This document shows, piece by piece, positions 1-5,773 of a stretch of DNA of 6,992 nucleotides. The notes beneath the pieces are model-generated. The model did not search any database and had not been told where the DNA came from. It saw nothing but the letters and a program-made list of their open reading frames with translations. Source of the stretch: CAZTGZ01 sp964613385 (GTDB lineage Bacteria; Bacteroidota; Bacteroidia; NS11-12g; UBA9320); NCBI GenBank assembly GCA_964613385.1, contig CAZTGZ010000077.1, positions 1 through 6,992 on the forward strand, read 5' to 3'. Positions within the stretch are counted from its first letter, which is position 1; each line of letters opens with the position of its first letter. The translations under genes and the position numbers were made by a program.

Positions 1-165
1 AACAAATATTTTTTACTAATGAAAGTGGCTCCCATCGCGGCTTGCGCCATAATAGCCTTAGAGGATAGAAAAGAGAAATTAAGCCTTGATTTTTTTTGCT
101 TACTCCCGATGGCTATCGGGATTGATCAAGCAAAAAAAGTAAGTGGGGTAACGGATTCTTGTTGA
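1..165 (+). repeat. Left-edge intergenic element with compound hairpin and short open frame
   Basis: Bases 91-101 (TTTTTTTGCTT) pair perfectly with 128-138 (AAGCAAAAAAA). Inside this lies a second stem, TCCCGAT at 104-110 with ATCGGGA at 115-121, closed by the loop GGCT. One reading frame is open from base 1 to a TGA at 163-165, with an ATG at 19, and would encode at most about 48 residues ending in VTDSC. That frame runs straight through the hairpin and matches no protein family I recognise. It is more likely fortuitous coding through a dispersed Bacteroidota intergenic repeat, but it could be the 3' end of a gene that starts left of the window. The T and A runs flanking the stem also let it act as a terminator in either direction. 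Its repeat status is from memory of similar sequences and is not demonstrated here. Confidence 0.4.
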
Positions 166-231
166 TTAAACAGATTAAGTGAGGGCAAAGCCCTGAAAAC
201 GAATCACAAACAAGCCAGTTAAACAACCGAA

Positions 232-266
232 CCAAAACCAGTATTTAATCCAAAACAATATTTAAT
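232..266. repeat. Imperfect tandem duplication upstream of the first gene
   Basis: CCAAAACCAGTATTTAAT (232-249) is followed immediately by CCAAAACAATATTTAAT (250-266). The two copies differ by one deletion and one substitution. They sit about 70 bases upstream of the start codon at 334, in the AT-rich leader. No function can be assigned; it may be a local slippage duplication or a pair of binding half-sites. Confidence 0.5.
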
Positions 267-333
267 TTAAGATGAAATATTATTTTCGATTCGTAATACC
301 TAATCCAATTTGACTAACCAAAACCTAAATCAC

Positions 334-1323
334 ATGAAAAAATCATCCATTTTCTTTAAAAAAGCAGTTCTATTCACAGCATGCTCTTTGCTTTTTTCTG
401 TTGGAGTATTTGCCCAGGACGATAAAGTTTCCATCACAACCGCATACGACGATCCAATGAAAAACGTATGGAACGGTGGAATCTTTGCCGGACTAGATAT
501 ACAGAATGGTTCAGGGGGATTGTTTTTAGGAGCAAACGGCCGTTTTATATTGGGCAAAACAGCTACATTCAGCACCAATCTGGCGATAGATATGACGAAT
601 TATGTCAAATCCGGTGGTATATTGAAATACGACGCTGATATTTATGCGAAGATGCCTTCCTATAAGAATTTTGAATTCAGAGGCGTGTTGCATATAAAAG
701 ATGAAATCCGCGAGTTGAGCAGTAAAATTGACCTCGGACAAGTTGGAAACACTAAGTACAGCACATCGTATACGACAAAATCCCGTTATGTATTTGGTTT
801 GACAGCCAGTTTGAATATTCAGAGCCGTATTTCGGTTCAGAATCTTGATTCTACGGCATCCAATTTTGCCCCTATCTATACGCTCAGAGATGCCAACAAT
901 GCCGATCCGGGATATGTAAAGGACGTGATGGCCGGGCAAACCAATATTTTAATCGGGGCAGGACTTCACCTGGGTCAATACACCTGGTTCAAGGGAAAAT
1001 TCAGTGCAGCACCTATTGGTACCAAAACCCGCAGGGTGCGCAAAAGTATCGTTACCAATTTTGAAGTGCTATATGGACTGGCCATTCGTGAAACCGATGA
1101 AGCGTATAAAAGGAATGAGAGTGACAATCTGATTACCTACAAACTGACAGATACAGAAAAAAGAAGATTGGGATTCAGAATTAGTGCCGATTACTCATCC
1201 AACAAGCCCGGATTGTTTAATCGTTTTGAAATTGGATACCGTCCCGGAATATTTGCACCCAACAAGCAAAGCAAGTACCTGAACCAGGCCTATATTGTAT
1301 ACGGTTTGGGATTGGCTTTTTAA
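334..1323 (+). CDS. Secreted protein, probable outer-membrane beta-barrel, function unknown
   Basis: The product has 329 residues. It opens with a clear signal peptide: MKKSS, a lysine pair at 9-10, a hydrophobic core at about 11-26, and a likely signal peptidase I cut after VFA at residue 27, just before QDD. ATG 334 was chosen over an in-frame TTG at 310 because the TTG start would put eight polar residues ahead of the signal peptide. The mature part is rich in alternating polar/aromatic stretches, for example IFAGLDIQ, GLFLGANGRFILG, ILIGAGLHLGQYTWFKGKFSAA and AYIVYGLGLAF. It ends in phenylalanine, the usual last residue of outer-membrane barrels. There is a cysteine at residue 17, but the hydrophobic core continues past it, so a lipoprotein is less likely. 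No named family is recognised. The next gene encodes a lipoprotein, but about 230 bases of GC-rich spacer make a shared operon uncertain. Confidence 0.8.
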   Translation: MKKSSIFFKKAVLFTACSLLFSVGVFAQDDKVSITTAYDDPMKNVWNGGIFAGLDIQNGSGGLFLGANGRFILGKTATFSTNLAIDMTNYVKSGGILKYDADIYAKMPSYKNFEFRGVLHIKDEIRELSSKIDLGQVGNTKYSTSYTTKSRYVFGLTASLNIQSRISVQNLDSTASNFAPIYTLRDANNADPGYVKDVMAGQTNILIGAGLHLGQYTWFKGKFSAAPIGTKTRRVRKSIVTNFEVLYGLAIRETDEAYKRNESDNLITYKLTDTEKRRLGFRISADYSSNKPGLFNRFEIGYRPGIFAPNKQSKYLNQAYIVYGLGLAF

Positions 1324-1356
1324 CAAATCATTATTTTCATTTTCCGAAATGTAGAA

Positions 1357-1523
1357 CACACCCCTACGCCGCGTTAGGGGTGGAAGCGAATAGCCCGCAG
1401 GCTGCCCGGGTGAAATGCGATGGGGGGCTGACGAGGACTAGCAGCGGACGACCCGACCGGGCGCTGAGCATTCCCATGCCGGATTGAAAATAATGCCCTT
1501 ACGAAGAGCCCGGGAACGCCCTG
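1357..1523. other. GC-rich, hairpin-rich intergenic block (candidate structured RNA or dispersed repeat)
   Basis: This block contrasts sharply with its flanks, which are AT-rich on both sides (TTATTTTCATTTT before, TTTTAAATTTTAATTATTATT after). It contains an 8-bp stem, CACCCCTA (1359-1366) with TAGGGGTG (1375-1382), and a 4-bp hairpin AGCC/GGCT (1392-1395 with 1400-1403). CGGGT (1407-1411) can pair with ACCCG (1451-1455), and GCCCGG (1404-1409) can pair alternatively with CCGGGC (1457-1462). GCCCGGG occurs twice (1404-1410 and 1508-1514). No convincing open frame crosses it, and no stem is followed by a T-run, so it is not a simple terminator. GC-rich blocks of similar flavour (CCCCTA, then GACGAGGACTAGCAGCGGA, then CGACCGGGCGC) seem to recur between genes in Bacteroidota, but this is recollection. 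It may lie in the 5' leader of the lipoprotein gene at 1553. Confidence 0.45.
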
Positions 1524-1552
1524 ATTTTAAATTTTAATTATTATTGTGCCGT

Positions 1553-2272
1553 ATGAAAAAGTTGAATTTTGTTTTAGGGATGTTTGCCCTCGTGGCCATT
1601 TTGCATTCTTGCGGCAATAAGTACCTGTTACCTGCGTATAAAAGCAGATCTGCCGGACACAAAGTGATTGCCGTGGTTCCACCTAAAGCCGAATATACCG
1701 GCAACCTGCCCAAGGGAATGACAATGGAACAGGTTCGAATGGTTGAAATTGCAGAGAGTCAGGTGTTTCAAAAGGAGTTGTATAATGAAATTATTCGCGA
1801 AAGCGGACAAGGCAAAAAGGACATTAAAATCAATGTTCAAAGCCTCGATAAAACCAATCAAATCCTGCGCGAGAAGGGAATTTCCGTGGATCAGAGCTGG
1901 GACATTGCGCCGGACTCCCTGGCCCGGTTGTTGGGGGTGGATGCAGTGGTAAAAGGACAGCTGAAAATGGAACGCTTTATGAGCGATTTGGCATCCTATG
2001 GCATCAGTGTGGCCGAGGATATCATTGCCATTTTACGAGGTCAGATTAATATACCGGTAAATCTGCCAACGGATGGTCAGAACCTGGCGAGAACCTATGA
2101 TGTGATTTGCTCTGCGCAGATTATAGAGGCGAAAGACGGTTTGGTGCTATGGGGCATCGATAGAAGGGCTCAAAGCGAATGGGATTACCAACCGGAAATA
2201 GTGGTGAAACAGATGGCCCGGGTGTTTGCCCGCAGATTTCCGTATCGCGACAGCTATTACCGGGGACATTAA
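1553..2272 (+). CDS. Lipoprotein, distantly CsgG/GNA1162-like, function unknown
   Basis: The product has 239 residues with a lipoprotein signal: MKK, a hydrophobic core, then the lipobox LHSC with the acceptor cysteine at residue 20, followed by GNKYLLPAYK. ATG 1553 is preferred to the in-frame TTG at 1544, which would only add three residues. After the anchor, a beta-strand (KVIAVVPPKA, 37-46) leads into a helical stretch (about 56-85). LGVDAVVKGQLKMERF (127-142) and TYDVICSAQIIEAKDGLVLW (181-200) follow. A periplasmic lipoprotein with an early AVVPP-type strand, a central GVDAVVxGxL strand and a late DGxxLW strand resembles the CsgG / GNA1162 / TolB-N-like fold; this is inferred from pattern only. 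A C-terminal basic stretch (ARVFARRFPYR) completes it. It ends head-on against the YqgE gene, sharing the bases TTAA. Confidence 0.75.
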   Translation: MKKLNFVLGMFALVAILHSCGNKYLLPAYKSRSAGHKVIAVVPPKAEYTGNLPKGMTMEQVRMVEIAESQVFQKELYNEIIRESGQGKKDIKINVQSLDKTNQILREKGISVDQSWDIAPDSLARLLGVDAVVKGQLKMERFMSDLASYGISVAEDIIAILRGQINIPVNLPTDGQNLARTYDVICSAQIIEAKDGLVLWGIDRRAQSEWDYQPEIVVKQMARVFARRFPYRDSYYRGH

Positions 2273-2823
2273 TTCCACTGTGGGTCGCCGGGTGCATTGG
2301 CGAGCAGCGCGTATTCTCCGCCTAACGCGAGCATACACTGCTTCCATAATTGAGCCGGGTTGTTTTGAAATACAGTAGTGGTCATCATTTGACTCACCAC
2401 CCAGCTGCCTTCCTGAATTTCGGCTTCGAGCTGACCTTTGGCCCAACCGCTGTAACCCAGATAAAAACGTATATGTTTGGGCAACAAGAGCCCGGAATTC
2501 AGTTGTAGCCGGATTAAATCAAAGTCGCCGCCCCAATACAAACCGGGGATCACTTCTTTGGCAGATTCTGATAATATGGAATGGGTATGCAGGTAATGCA
2601 AGGTGTCTAATTGTACCGGTCCACCCTGGAACAGAGGTATTTCTTTTCCGGGTTCAATATCTTCTAATATGTCACTGAGAAACGATTCCAGCTTATGATT
2701 CATCACCAGTCCGAAGCTGCCTTCATCGTTGTGTTCTAAAATAAAAACAACCGTTCGGTTAAAATTTATATCAGGTAGAAAGGGGTCGCTGATCAGTATT
2801 TTTCCGGTATACTCTGAACTCAT
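2269..2823 (-). CDS. YqgE/AlgH (UPF0301) family protein
   Basis: The product has 184 residues, normal length for this single-domain family of cytoplasmic proteins. Family signatures are visible in order: SDPFLPDINFNRTVVF (12-27) and GSFGLVMN (35-42), FQGGPV (65-70), LYWGGD (95-100), and the strongly conserved FYLGYSGWAKGQLEAEI (120-136). The C-terminal end, APGDPQW (177-183), also fits. The biochemical role of the family is unsettled; the Pseudomonas member AlgH was described genetically as affecting alginate expression, which should not be transferred here. The start codon lies 3 bases past the stop of the ECF sigma-factor gene, implying cotranscription and probable translational coupling. 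The stop codon overlaps the convergent lipoprotein stop, so no terminator separates the two converging genes. Confidence 0.93.
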   Translation of the reverse strand: MSSEYTGKILISDPFLPDINFNRTVVFILEHNDEGSFGLVMNHKLESFLSDILEDIEPGKEIPLFQGGPVQLDTLHYLHTHSILSESAKEVIPGLYWGGDFDLIRLQLNSGLLLPKHIRFYLGYSGWAKGQLEAEIQEGSWVVSQMMTTTVFQNNPAQLWKQCMLALGGEYALLANAPGDPQWN

Positions 2824-2826
2824 TTC

Positions 2827-3396
2827 TCAATCGAATAACTTTTCATTATAGATCTCTTTCACCTTGTCTCTGGCTCTTTTCAATTTCATTTTAACGGCAC
2901 TTTCACCGCATTGATAGAAGTCGGCAATATCCCGGATTGACAGATTGTCCTGATATTTCATCATCAGCAATACCTTGTCGTCGGGGGCTATGGCATCCAG
3001 TATTTTGTGCAGGGATTCCAGCTTCATTTCGAATAGTTCCTTTTCTTCTACGCCATCGTTGCTGTTTTCCAGCCAGGTCCCACCGTCAAACGTCTCATCG
3101 TCCAGAGGTTCTTCCATCATCTTTTTCTGCTGGCGCAAATAATCGATGCAATGGGCATAGGTAATCTGATACAACCAGGTGCTGTAGGAGCTTTTCCCTT
3201 CGAACGTGTGCAATTTCATGAAGGATTTCACCATCACATCGTGGGAGAGGTCCCTGGCTGCGTCTTTGTCATGCACCATCAACAGAGCCTTGCGATACAC
3301 CTTATCGGCATAGCGATCGTACAGCTTGCCAAAATAGCCGGGATGCCCTTCCGTTATGATGCGTTGTATGATTTGTTCGTCACTGAGCCTGGCCAT
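2827..3396 (-). CDS. ECF-type RNA polymerase sigma factor
   Basis: The product has 189 residues, the usual size for a two-domain extracytoplasmic-function sigma-70 factor. Region 2 spans about 22-92. It contains YDRYADKVYRKALLM, the acidic DAARDLSHDVMVKSF segment that contacts core polymerase, and the -10-recognition helix around YSTWLYQITYAHCIDYLRQ. A linker of about 30 residues rich in D and E follows (96-121). Region 4 spans about 125-182 with a helix-turn-helix (NLSIRDIADFYQCGESAVKMKLKRAR) that would recognise the -35 region. It would direct polymerase to a small regulon. No anti-sigma factor gene lies next to it; the downstream partner is YqgE/AlgH, 3 bases away. The upstream Nramp-like gene ends 88 bases earlier on the same strand with no strong terminator between, so read-through is possible. 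The regulon and inducing signal cannot be told from the sequence. Confidence 0.93.
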   Translation of the reverse strand: MARLSDEQIIQRIITEGHPGYFGKLYDRYADKVYRKALLMVHDKDAARDLSHDVMVKSFMKLHTFEGKSSYSTWLYQITYAHCIDYLRQQKKMMEEPLDDETFDGGTWLENSNDGVEEKELFEMKLESLHKILDAIAPDDKVLLMMKYQDNLSIRDIADFYQCGESAVKMKLKRARDKVKEIYNEKLFD

Positions 3397-3484
3397 GATC
3401 AGATTGGGGAATAGAGGGTGAATTTAAGTATAATTTCAAATCTGCTCATTTTGTTTGGACGAATGCGAAATAATTTCGGCTCAA

Positions 3485-4726
3485 TCAGAAATACATGATA
3501 TACAAATAATACAAACTAAAAGCCGTAAGGAAGGCCAGTCCTAACCATGCCAGGTATTTCAGGTAAACCGGAGGACGAAATGATTCATTCAGTTGGGCAT
3601 AAATGGTATGATAACATATCCAGGCAATGAGTGGAGCTGTAAGGAAAGAGACTGTGGTGGCAAAGGTGACCATTTGCTTCATATTATCTACAAAAAACAG
3701 CAGGATAACCATGGTTCCTGCGGACAATAAAATGAGGCCTTTTTGGTAAGTTTTGTTGCTGATTTTCAAAGGATTTTGTGAGGTATTCATCACCTGAATG
3801 ATGGATTGTAGCACCCTGGGCTGGGCATCCAGACAGGTAAGCGTAGTACTGAACATGGTGGTAAAGGCGGAAACCGCAATTATATAATACGACCATTCCC
3901 CAAGACTGGCACCATACATGTCGATCAGCTGACCGGCATACACCGCACCGTTGGCAGACAGTTCAATGCCGGTTCCATATAGGATATTGGCGCCCAGAAC
4001 CACAAAACATACGGCGAGGATGGCAGTTCCCCAGTAACCAACCTTGAAATCGTACATGGTGTCCTTAAGATTTGCATATAGTTTCTTTTTTTCATAGCTG
4101 GCCACGCTCCAGATGGAATGCCAGATGGCCAGATCCAGCGGGGCGGGCATCCAGCCCACAAAAGCGATTAAAAAGATGATGTCGGTTTTGTTGATCAGGC
4201 TAAAGCTTTTCATAAAGTTGGTATCAACCGGAACTTCGGCCCTGAAAGAGCTTGCAAATGCGACCAGGGTGGTGAGGGTTAAAATGATCATGATCACCTT
4301 CATCAGGTTGTCGAGGATATTGAAGGAGCCCCGGATCAGAAAGGCCAGACAAAGGAGCAGGAGTATGGCGCTCCATTGCCAGCTTTCCAGGTGTATTCCG
4401 GTGAGTTTTTCTGCCAGACCTGCGGTTACAATGGTCACGGCGGCCTGTATGCTGAACATGGTGCTCAGGGTGAGGATGAGGATGGTCCAGATGGCCCATT
4501 TTCCCTGTTTGGCAAAACCTTCGATGAGGCTATGTCCGGTAGCGGCGGCAAATCGGGGTCCCATTTCAAAAAAGGGGTATTTAAATATATGGGCGAGTGC
4601 CACAGCGATGAGCAGAATATAGCCATAGTCGGCTCCGGCGCGGGTGGATTGCACGATATGGGATACTCCAATAGCGGCTCCGGCGTACAACAGGCCGGGT
4701 CCCAGTTTCTTTAAGAATTCAGGCAT
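3485..4726 (-). CDS. Nramp-related membrane transporter with non-canonical metal-site motif
   Basis: The product has 413 residues and about 11 hydrophobic segments (roughly 9-30, 36-52, 78-103, 118-131, 140-162, 182-205, 230-250, 279-300, 328-347, 351-374 and 389-412). This matches the LeuT-fold Nramp/SLC11 family of proton-coupled divalent-metal importers in the inner membrane. The N-terminal LGPGLLYAGAAIG and the later AGADYGY match the family start. However, the segment-1 motif DPGN, whose Asp and Asn bind the metal, is replaced by GVSH (20-23). In segment 6 the Met-Pro pair is kept (193-194), but the following His is not: the stretch reads MPAPLD and is slightly longer. It is therefore a divergent Nramp-related protein whose substrate should not be assumed to be Mn or Fe. 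The ATG is preceded by an exact TAnnTTTG box. It is the first gene of a possible three-gene minus-strand run with the sigma factor and YqgE. Confidence 0.85.
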   Translation of the reverse strand: MPEFLKKLGPGLLYAGAAIGVSHIVQSTRAGADYGYILLIAVALAHIFKYPFFEMGPRFAAATGHSLIEGFAKQGKWAIWTILILTLSTMFSIQAAVTIVTAGLAEKLTGIHLESWQWSAILLLLCLAFLIRGSFNILDNLMKVIMIILTLTTLVAFASSFRAEVPVDTNFMKSFSLINKTDIIFLIAFVGWMPAPLDLAIWHSIWSVASYEKKKLYANLKDTMYDFKVGYWGTAILAVCFVVLGANILYGTGIELSANGAVYAGQLIDMYGASLGEWSYYIIAVSAFTTMFSTTLTCLDAQPRVLQSIIQVMNTSQNPLKISNKTYQKGLILLSAGTMVILLFFVDNMKQMVTFATTVSFLTAPLIAWICYHTIYAQLNESFRPPVYLKYLAWLGLAFLTAFSLYYLYIMYF

Positions 4727-4742
4727 AACAGAGGATAAAAAT

Positions 4743-4750
4743 CAAATGTA
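4743..4750 (-). promoter_or_regulatory. Putative -7 box for the Nramp-like gene
   Basis: Read on the minus strand, this is TACATTTG, an exact match to the Bacteroidota -7 consensus TAnnTTTG, 16 bases upstream of the start codon. No good TTTG -33 box lies 19-21 bases further upstream. A run of eight C (eight G on plus, 4774-4781) sits just beyond that position. The implied 5' leader would be very short (about 10 bases), which weakens the call. Confidence 0.35.
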
Positions 4751-4957
4751 GTAAAAAATGTGAATGGGTTGGAGGGGGGGGACTTTTAGTAAAGGGGTGT
4801 TGTAATACTCCCCGGTTGTTTGACCAAAAGGATATAATTGCTAAGTTAATATTTTGGGTTGTATCAGGCAATATTTTGGTTTAAGGAAGGGCATAAGAAG
4901 TCACAAGAAGCCAACCCGCCACCTACACTTCATTCTTGCGACAGAGCGGAGAAGGTT

Positions 4958-5248
4958 TCAAACGTACCGGACTTGATTAAGGATATTGTTTTTAATTCGT
5001 TCCTTTAAGGCATTGGTAGTAACCAAATCAACTTTAAGCCCTAAGGTCTGTTCAAGAAATTTTTCAAGTGTAAAAAAACTCCATCCTACCGGGTGAGAAA
5101 ACTCTACAAGTATGTCTACATCACTATTTTCAGTTTGCTCACTGGTGCTATATGACCCGAAATAACCGATTTGGCTTACATGAAATTTTTCAGCCAATTC
5201 AGGTTTGATCTTCTTTAACTTATATTCTATTTCGGTCGTCGATAACAT
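4958..5248 (-). CDS. MNT-type nucleotidyltransferase (MntA-like antitoxin family), no HEPN partner
   Basis: The product has 96 residues, a complete minimal nucleotidyltransferase domain. The catalytic signature is intact: GYFGSYS with Gly31-Ser32, then SDVDILVEF with Asp43 and Asp45, and a third candidate acidic residue Asp74 in LKVDLV. The tail NILNQVRYV is typical of this family's C-terminus. Such proteins usually form a two-gene toxin-antitoxin system in which the nucleotidyltransferase AMPylates and silences a HEPN (DUF86) RNase encoded just downstream, often overlapping. Here the downstream minus-strand DNA (4957-4727) is stopped in all three frames within about 60 bases and shows no HEPN-like sequence. 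It may be an orphan antitoxin, may act on a HEPN protein encoded elsewhere, or may be the survivor of a decayed pair. An exact TAnnTTTG box lies upstream, so it looks transcribed on its own. Confidence 0.85.
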   Translation of the reverse strand: MLSTTEIEYKLKKIKPELAEKFHVSQIGYFGSYSTSEQTENSDVDILVEFSHPVGWSFFTLEKFLEQTLGLKVDLVTTNALKERIKNNILNQVRYV

Positions 5249-5274
5249 ATTTACAAAATAAAAGAAATTACAAT

Positions 5275-5282
5275 CAAATATA
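5275..5282 (-). promoter_or_regulatory. Putative -7 box for the nucleotidyltransferase gene
   Basis: On the minus strand this reads TATATTTG, an exact TAnnTTTG match, 26 bases upstream of the start codon at 5248. A clear -33 TTTG is not present at the expected distance. The distance to the start codon is normal for Bacteroidota genes. Confidence 0.4.
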
Positions 5283-5364
5283 ATCCCGGATAGGAATGGG
5301 TGCTAAATATCGGCTCGTCATTTTGGGTTGTTAAAGGTCTCCTAAACTCGTCCGCGTTTTTGCC

Positions 5365-5408
5365 GAAAGCTTTCCCCCGAAAGCTATCCCCCGAAAGCTT
5401 TCGGGGGG
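5365..5408. repeat. GAAAGC tandem repeat ending in a perfect 20-bp palindrome
   Basis: GAAAGCTTTCCCCC (5365-5378) is followed by GAAAGCTATCCCCC (5379-5392) and then GAAAGCTTTC joined to GGGGGG. The end of the second unit and the third unit form the perfect palindrome CCCCCGAAAGCTTTCGGGGG (5388-5407), able to make a 10-bp cruciform or RNA hairpin. The first unit can also pair with the G-run. It resembles palindromic intergenic repeats of Bacteroidota, but copy number cannot be seen from one window. There is no T-run after it, so it is not a standard terminator. Confidence 0.6.
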
Positions 5409-5601
5409 ACGTTCGAACTCTGCGTTTTAAACGCCCAAAATAAAGCTGAAATCTCAAAAAATCCTTTATCTACTCTATAATCAATCGCACTGACAAATAT
5501 AATCCTCAGGCTTACTAACCTCTGTAGTGTCAGCGTTTTTACGATATCTTTTTAACAAACGAGGACTAGTTGGATGAAATAAATTGCAGCAAGCGATCAA
5601 T

Positions 5602-5633
5602 AAAAAAAGGGCTTTACAATAAGTAAAGCCCTT
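5602..5633 (-). terminator. Rho-independent terminator of tRNA-Glu
   Basis: On the minus strand, AAGGGCTTTAC (5633-5623) pairs perfectly over 11 bp with GTAAAGCCCTT (5617-5607) around a 5-base loop. It is followed by a T-run from the A stretch at 5602-5608. It begins two bases after the tRNA 3' end. The plus strand lacks a T-run after the stem, so it works in one direction only. Confidence 0.93.
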
Positions 5634-5635
5634 AG

Positions 5636-5707
5636 TAGCCCGTACGGGAATCGAACCCGTGTTTCATCCGTGAAAGGGATGCGTCCTAACCCCTAGACGA
5701 ACGGGCC
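5636..5707 (-). tRNA. tRNA-Glu (anticodon TTC)
   Basis: The 72-base cloverleaf reads on the minus strand from GGCCCGTTCGTCTAGGGG. The acceptor stem GGCCCGT pairs with ACGGGCT, with a G-U pair at the first position and A as discriminator. The D arm is GTCTAGGGGTTAGGAC. The anticodon stem CATCC/GGATG encloses the loop CTTTCAC with anticodon TTC (plus-strand 5672-5674). The T arm is ACGGG TTCGATT CCCGT. CCA is not encoded. It is a single-gene unit with a terminator right after it, and is divergent from the GAPDH gene. Confidence 0.97.
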
Positions 5708-5723
5708 CTTTTAAAAGAGGGTG

Positions 5724-5755
5724 CAAAGGAAATATTTTTTTTCCTCTTTAACAAC
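5724..5755 (-). promoter_or_regulatory. Putative promoter of tRNA-Glu
   Basis: On the minus strand, GTTG (5755-5752) is followed after 20 bases by TTCCTTTG (5731-5724). This matches the Bacteroidota -33 TTG / -7 TAnnTTTG layout with one mismatch in the -7 box. The box lies about 16 bases before the tRNA 5' end, leaving a short leader to be trimmed. It lies back to back with the gap promoter. Confidence 0.4.
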
Positions 5756-5773
5756 TTACTGTCTGGCATTTTT

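Larger units (their letters stand above)
5249..5635. other. 387-base intergenic region with repeats
   Basis: No credible gene is seen here. A minus-strand frame at 5251-5457 is open for 68 codons, but it runs through the GAAAGC tandem repeat and palindrome, has arginine-rich low-complexity content, and resembles no family, so it is not called. The contents that can be supported are the promoter of the nucleotidyltransferase gene (5275-5282), the palindromic repeat (5365-5408) and the tRNA terminator (5602-5633). Bases 5458-5600 are AT-rich; a weak 6-bp inverted repeat CTGACA/TGTCAG (about 5490 and 5528) is the only structure noticed there. Confidence 0.6.

Noticed and set aside
182..194. AGGGC/GCCCT hairpin as a terminator
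   Set aside because: The stem is only 5 bp with no T-run after it; likely chance.
310..333. TTG start extending the outer-membrane-like protein by eight residues
   Set aside because: The extension would place a polar stretch before a standard MKK signal peptide; ATG 334 is better.
4113..4714. Long plus-strand open frames opposite the Nramp-like gene
   Set aside because: They are shadows of the membrane-protein codons, with no family resemblance and no leader or promoter.
4727..4957. Remnant of a HEPN toxin downstream of the nucleotidyltransferase
   Set aside because: All three minus-strand frames stop early, and no RxxxxH-type motif or HEPN-like helix sequence was found.
5365..5408. Tandem GAAAGC units as a CRISPR-like array
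   Set aside because: The units are contiguous with no spacers, too short, and there are no cas genes.
5251..5457. Minus-strand 68-codon open frame just upstream of the nucleotidyltransferase gene
   Set aside because: It passes through the GAAAGC tandem repeat and palindrome, is arginine-rich, has no recognisable domain, and contains the likely nucleotidyltransferase promoter.
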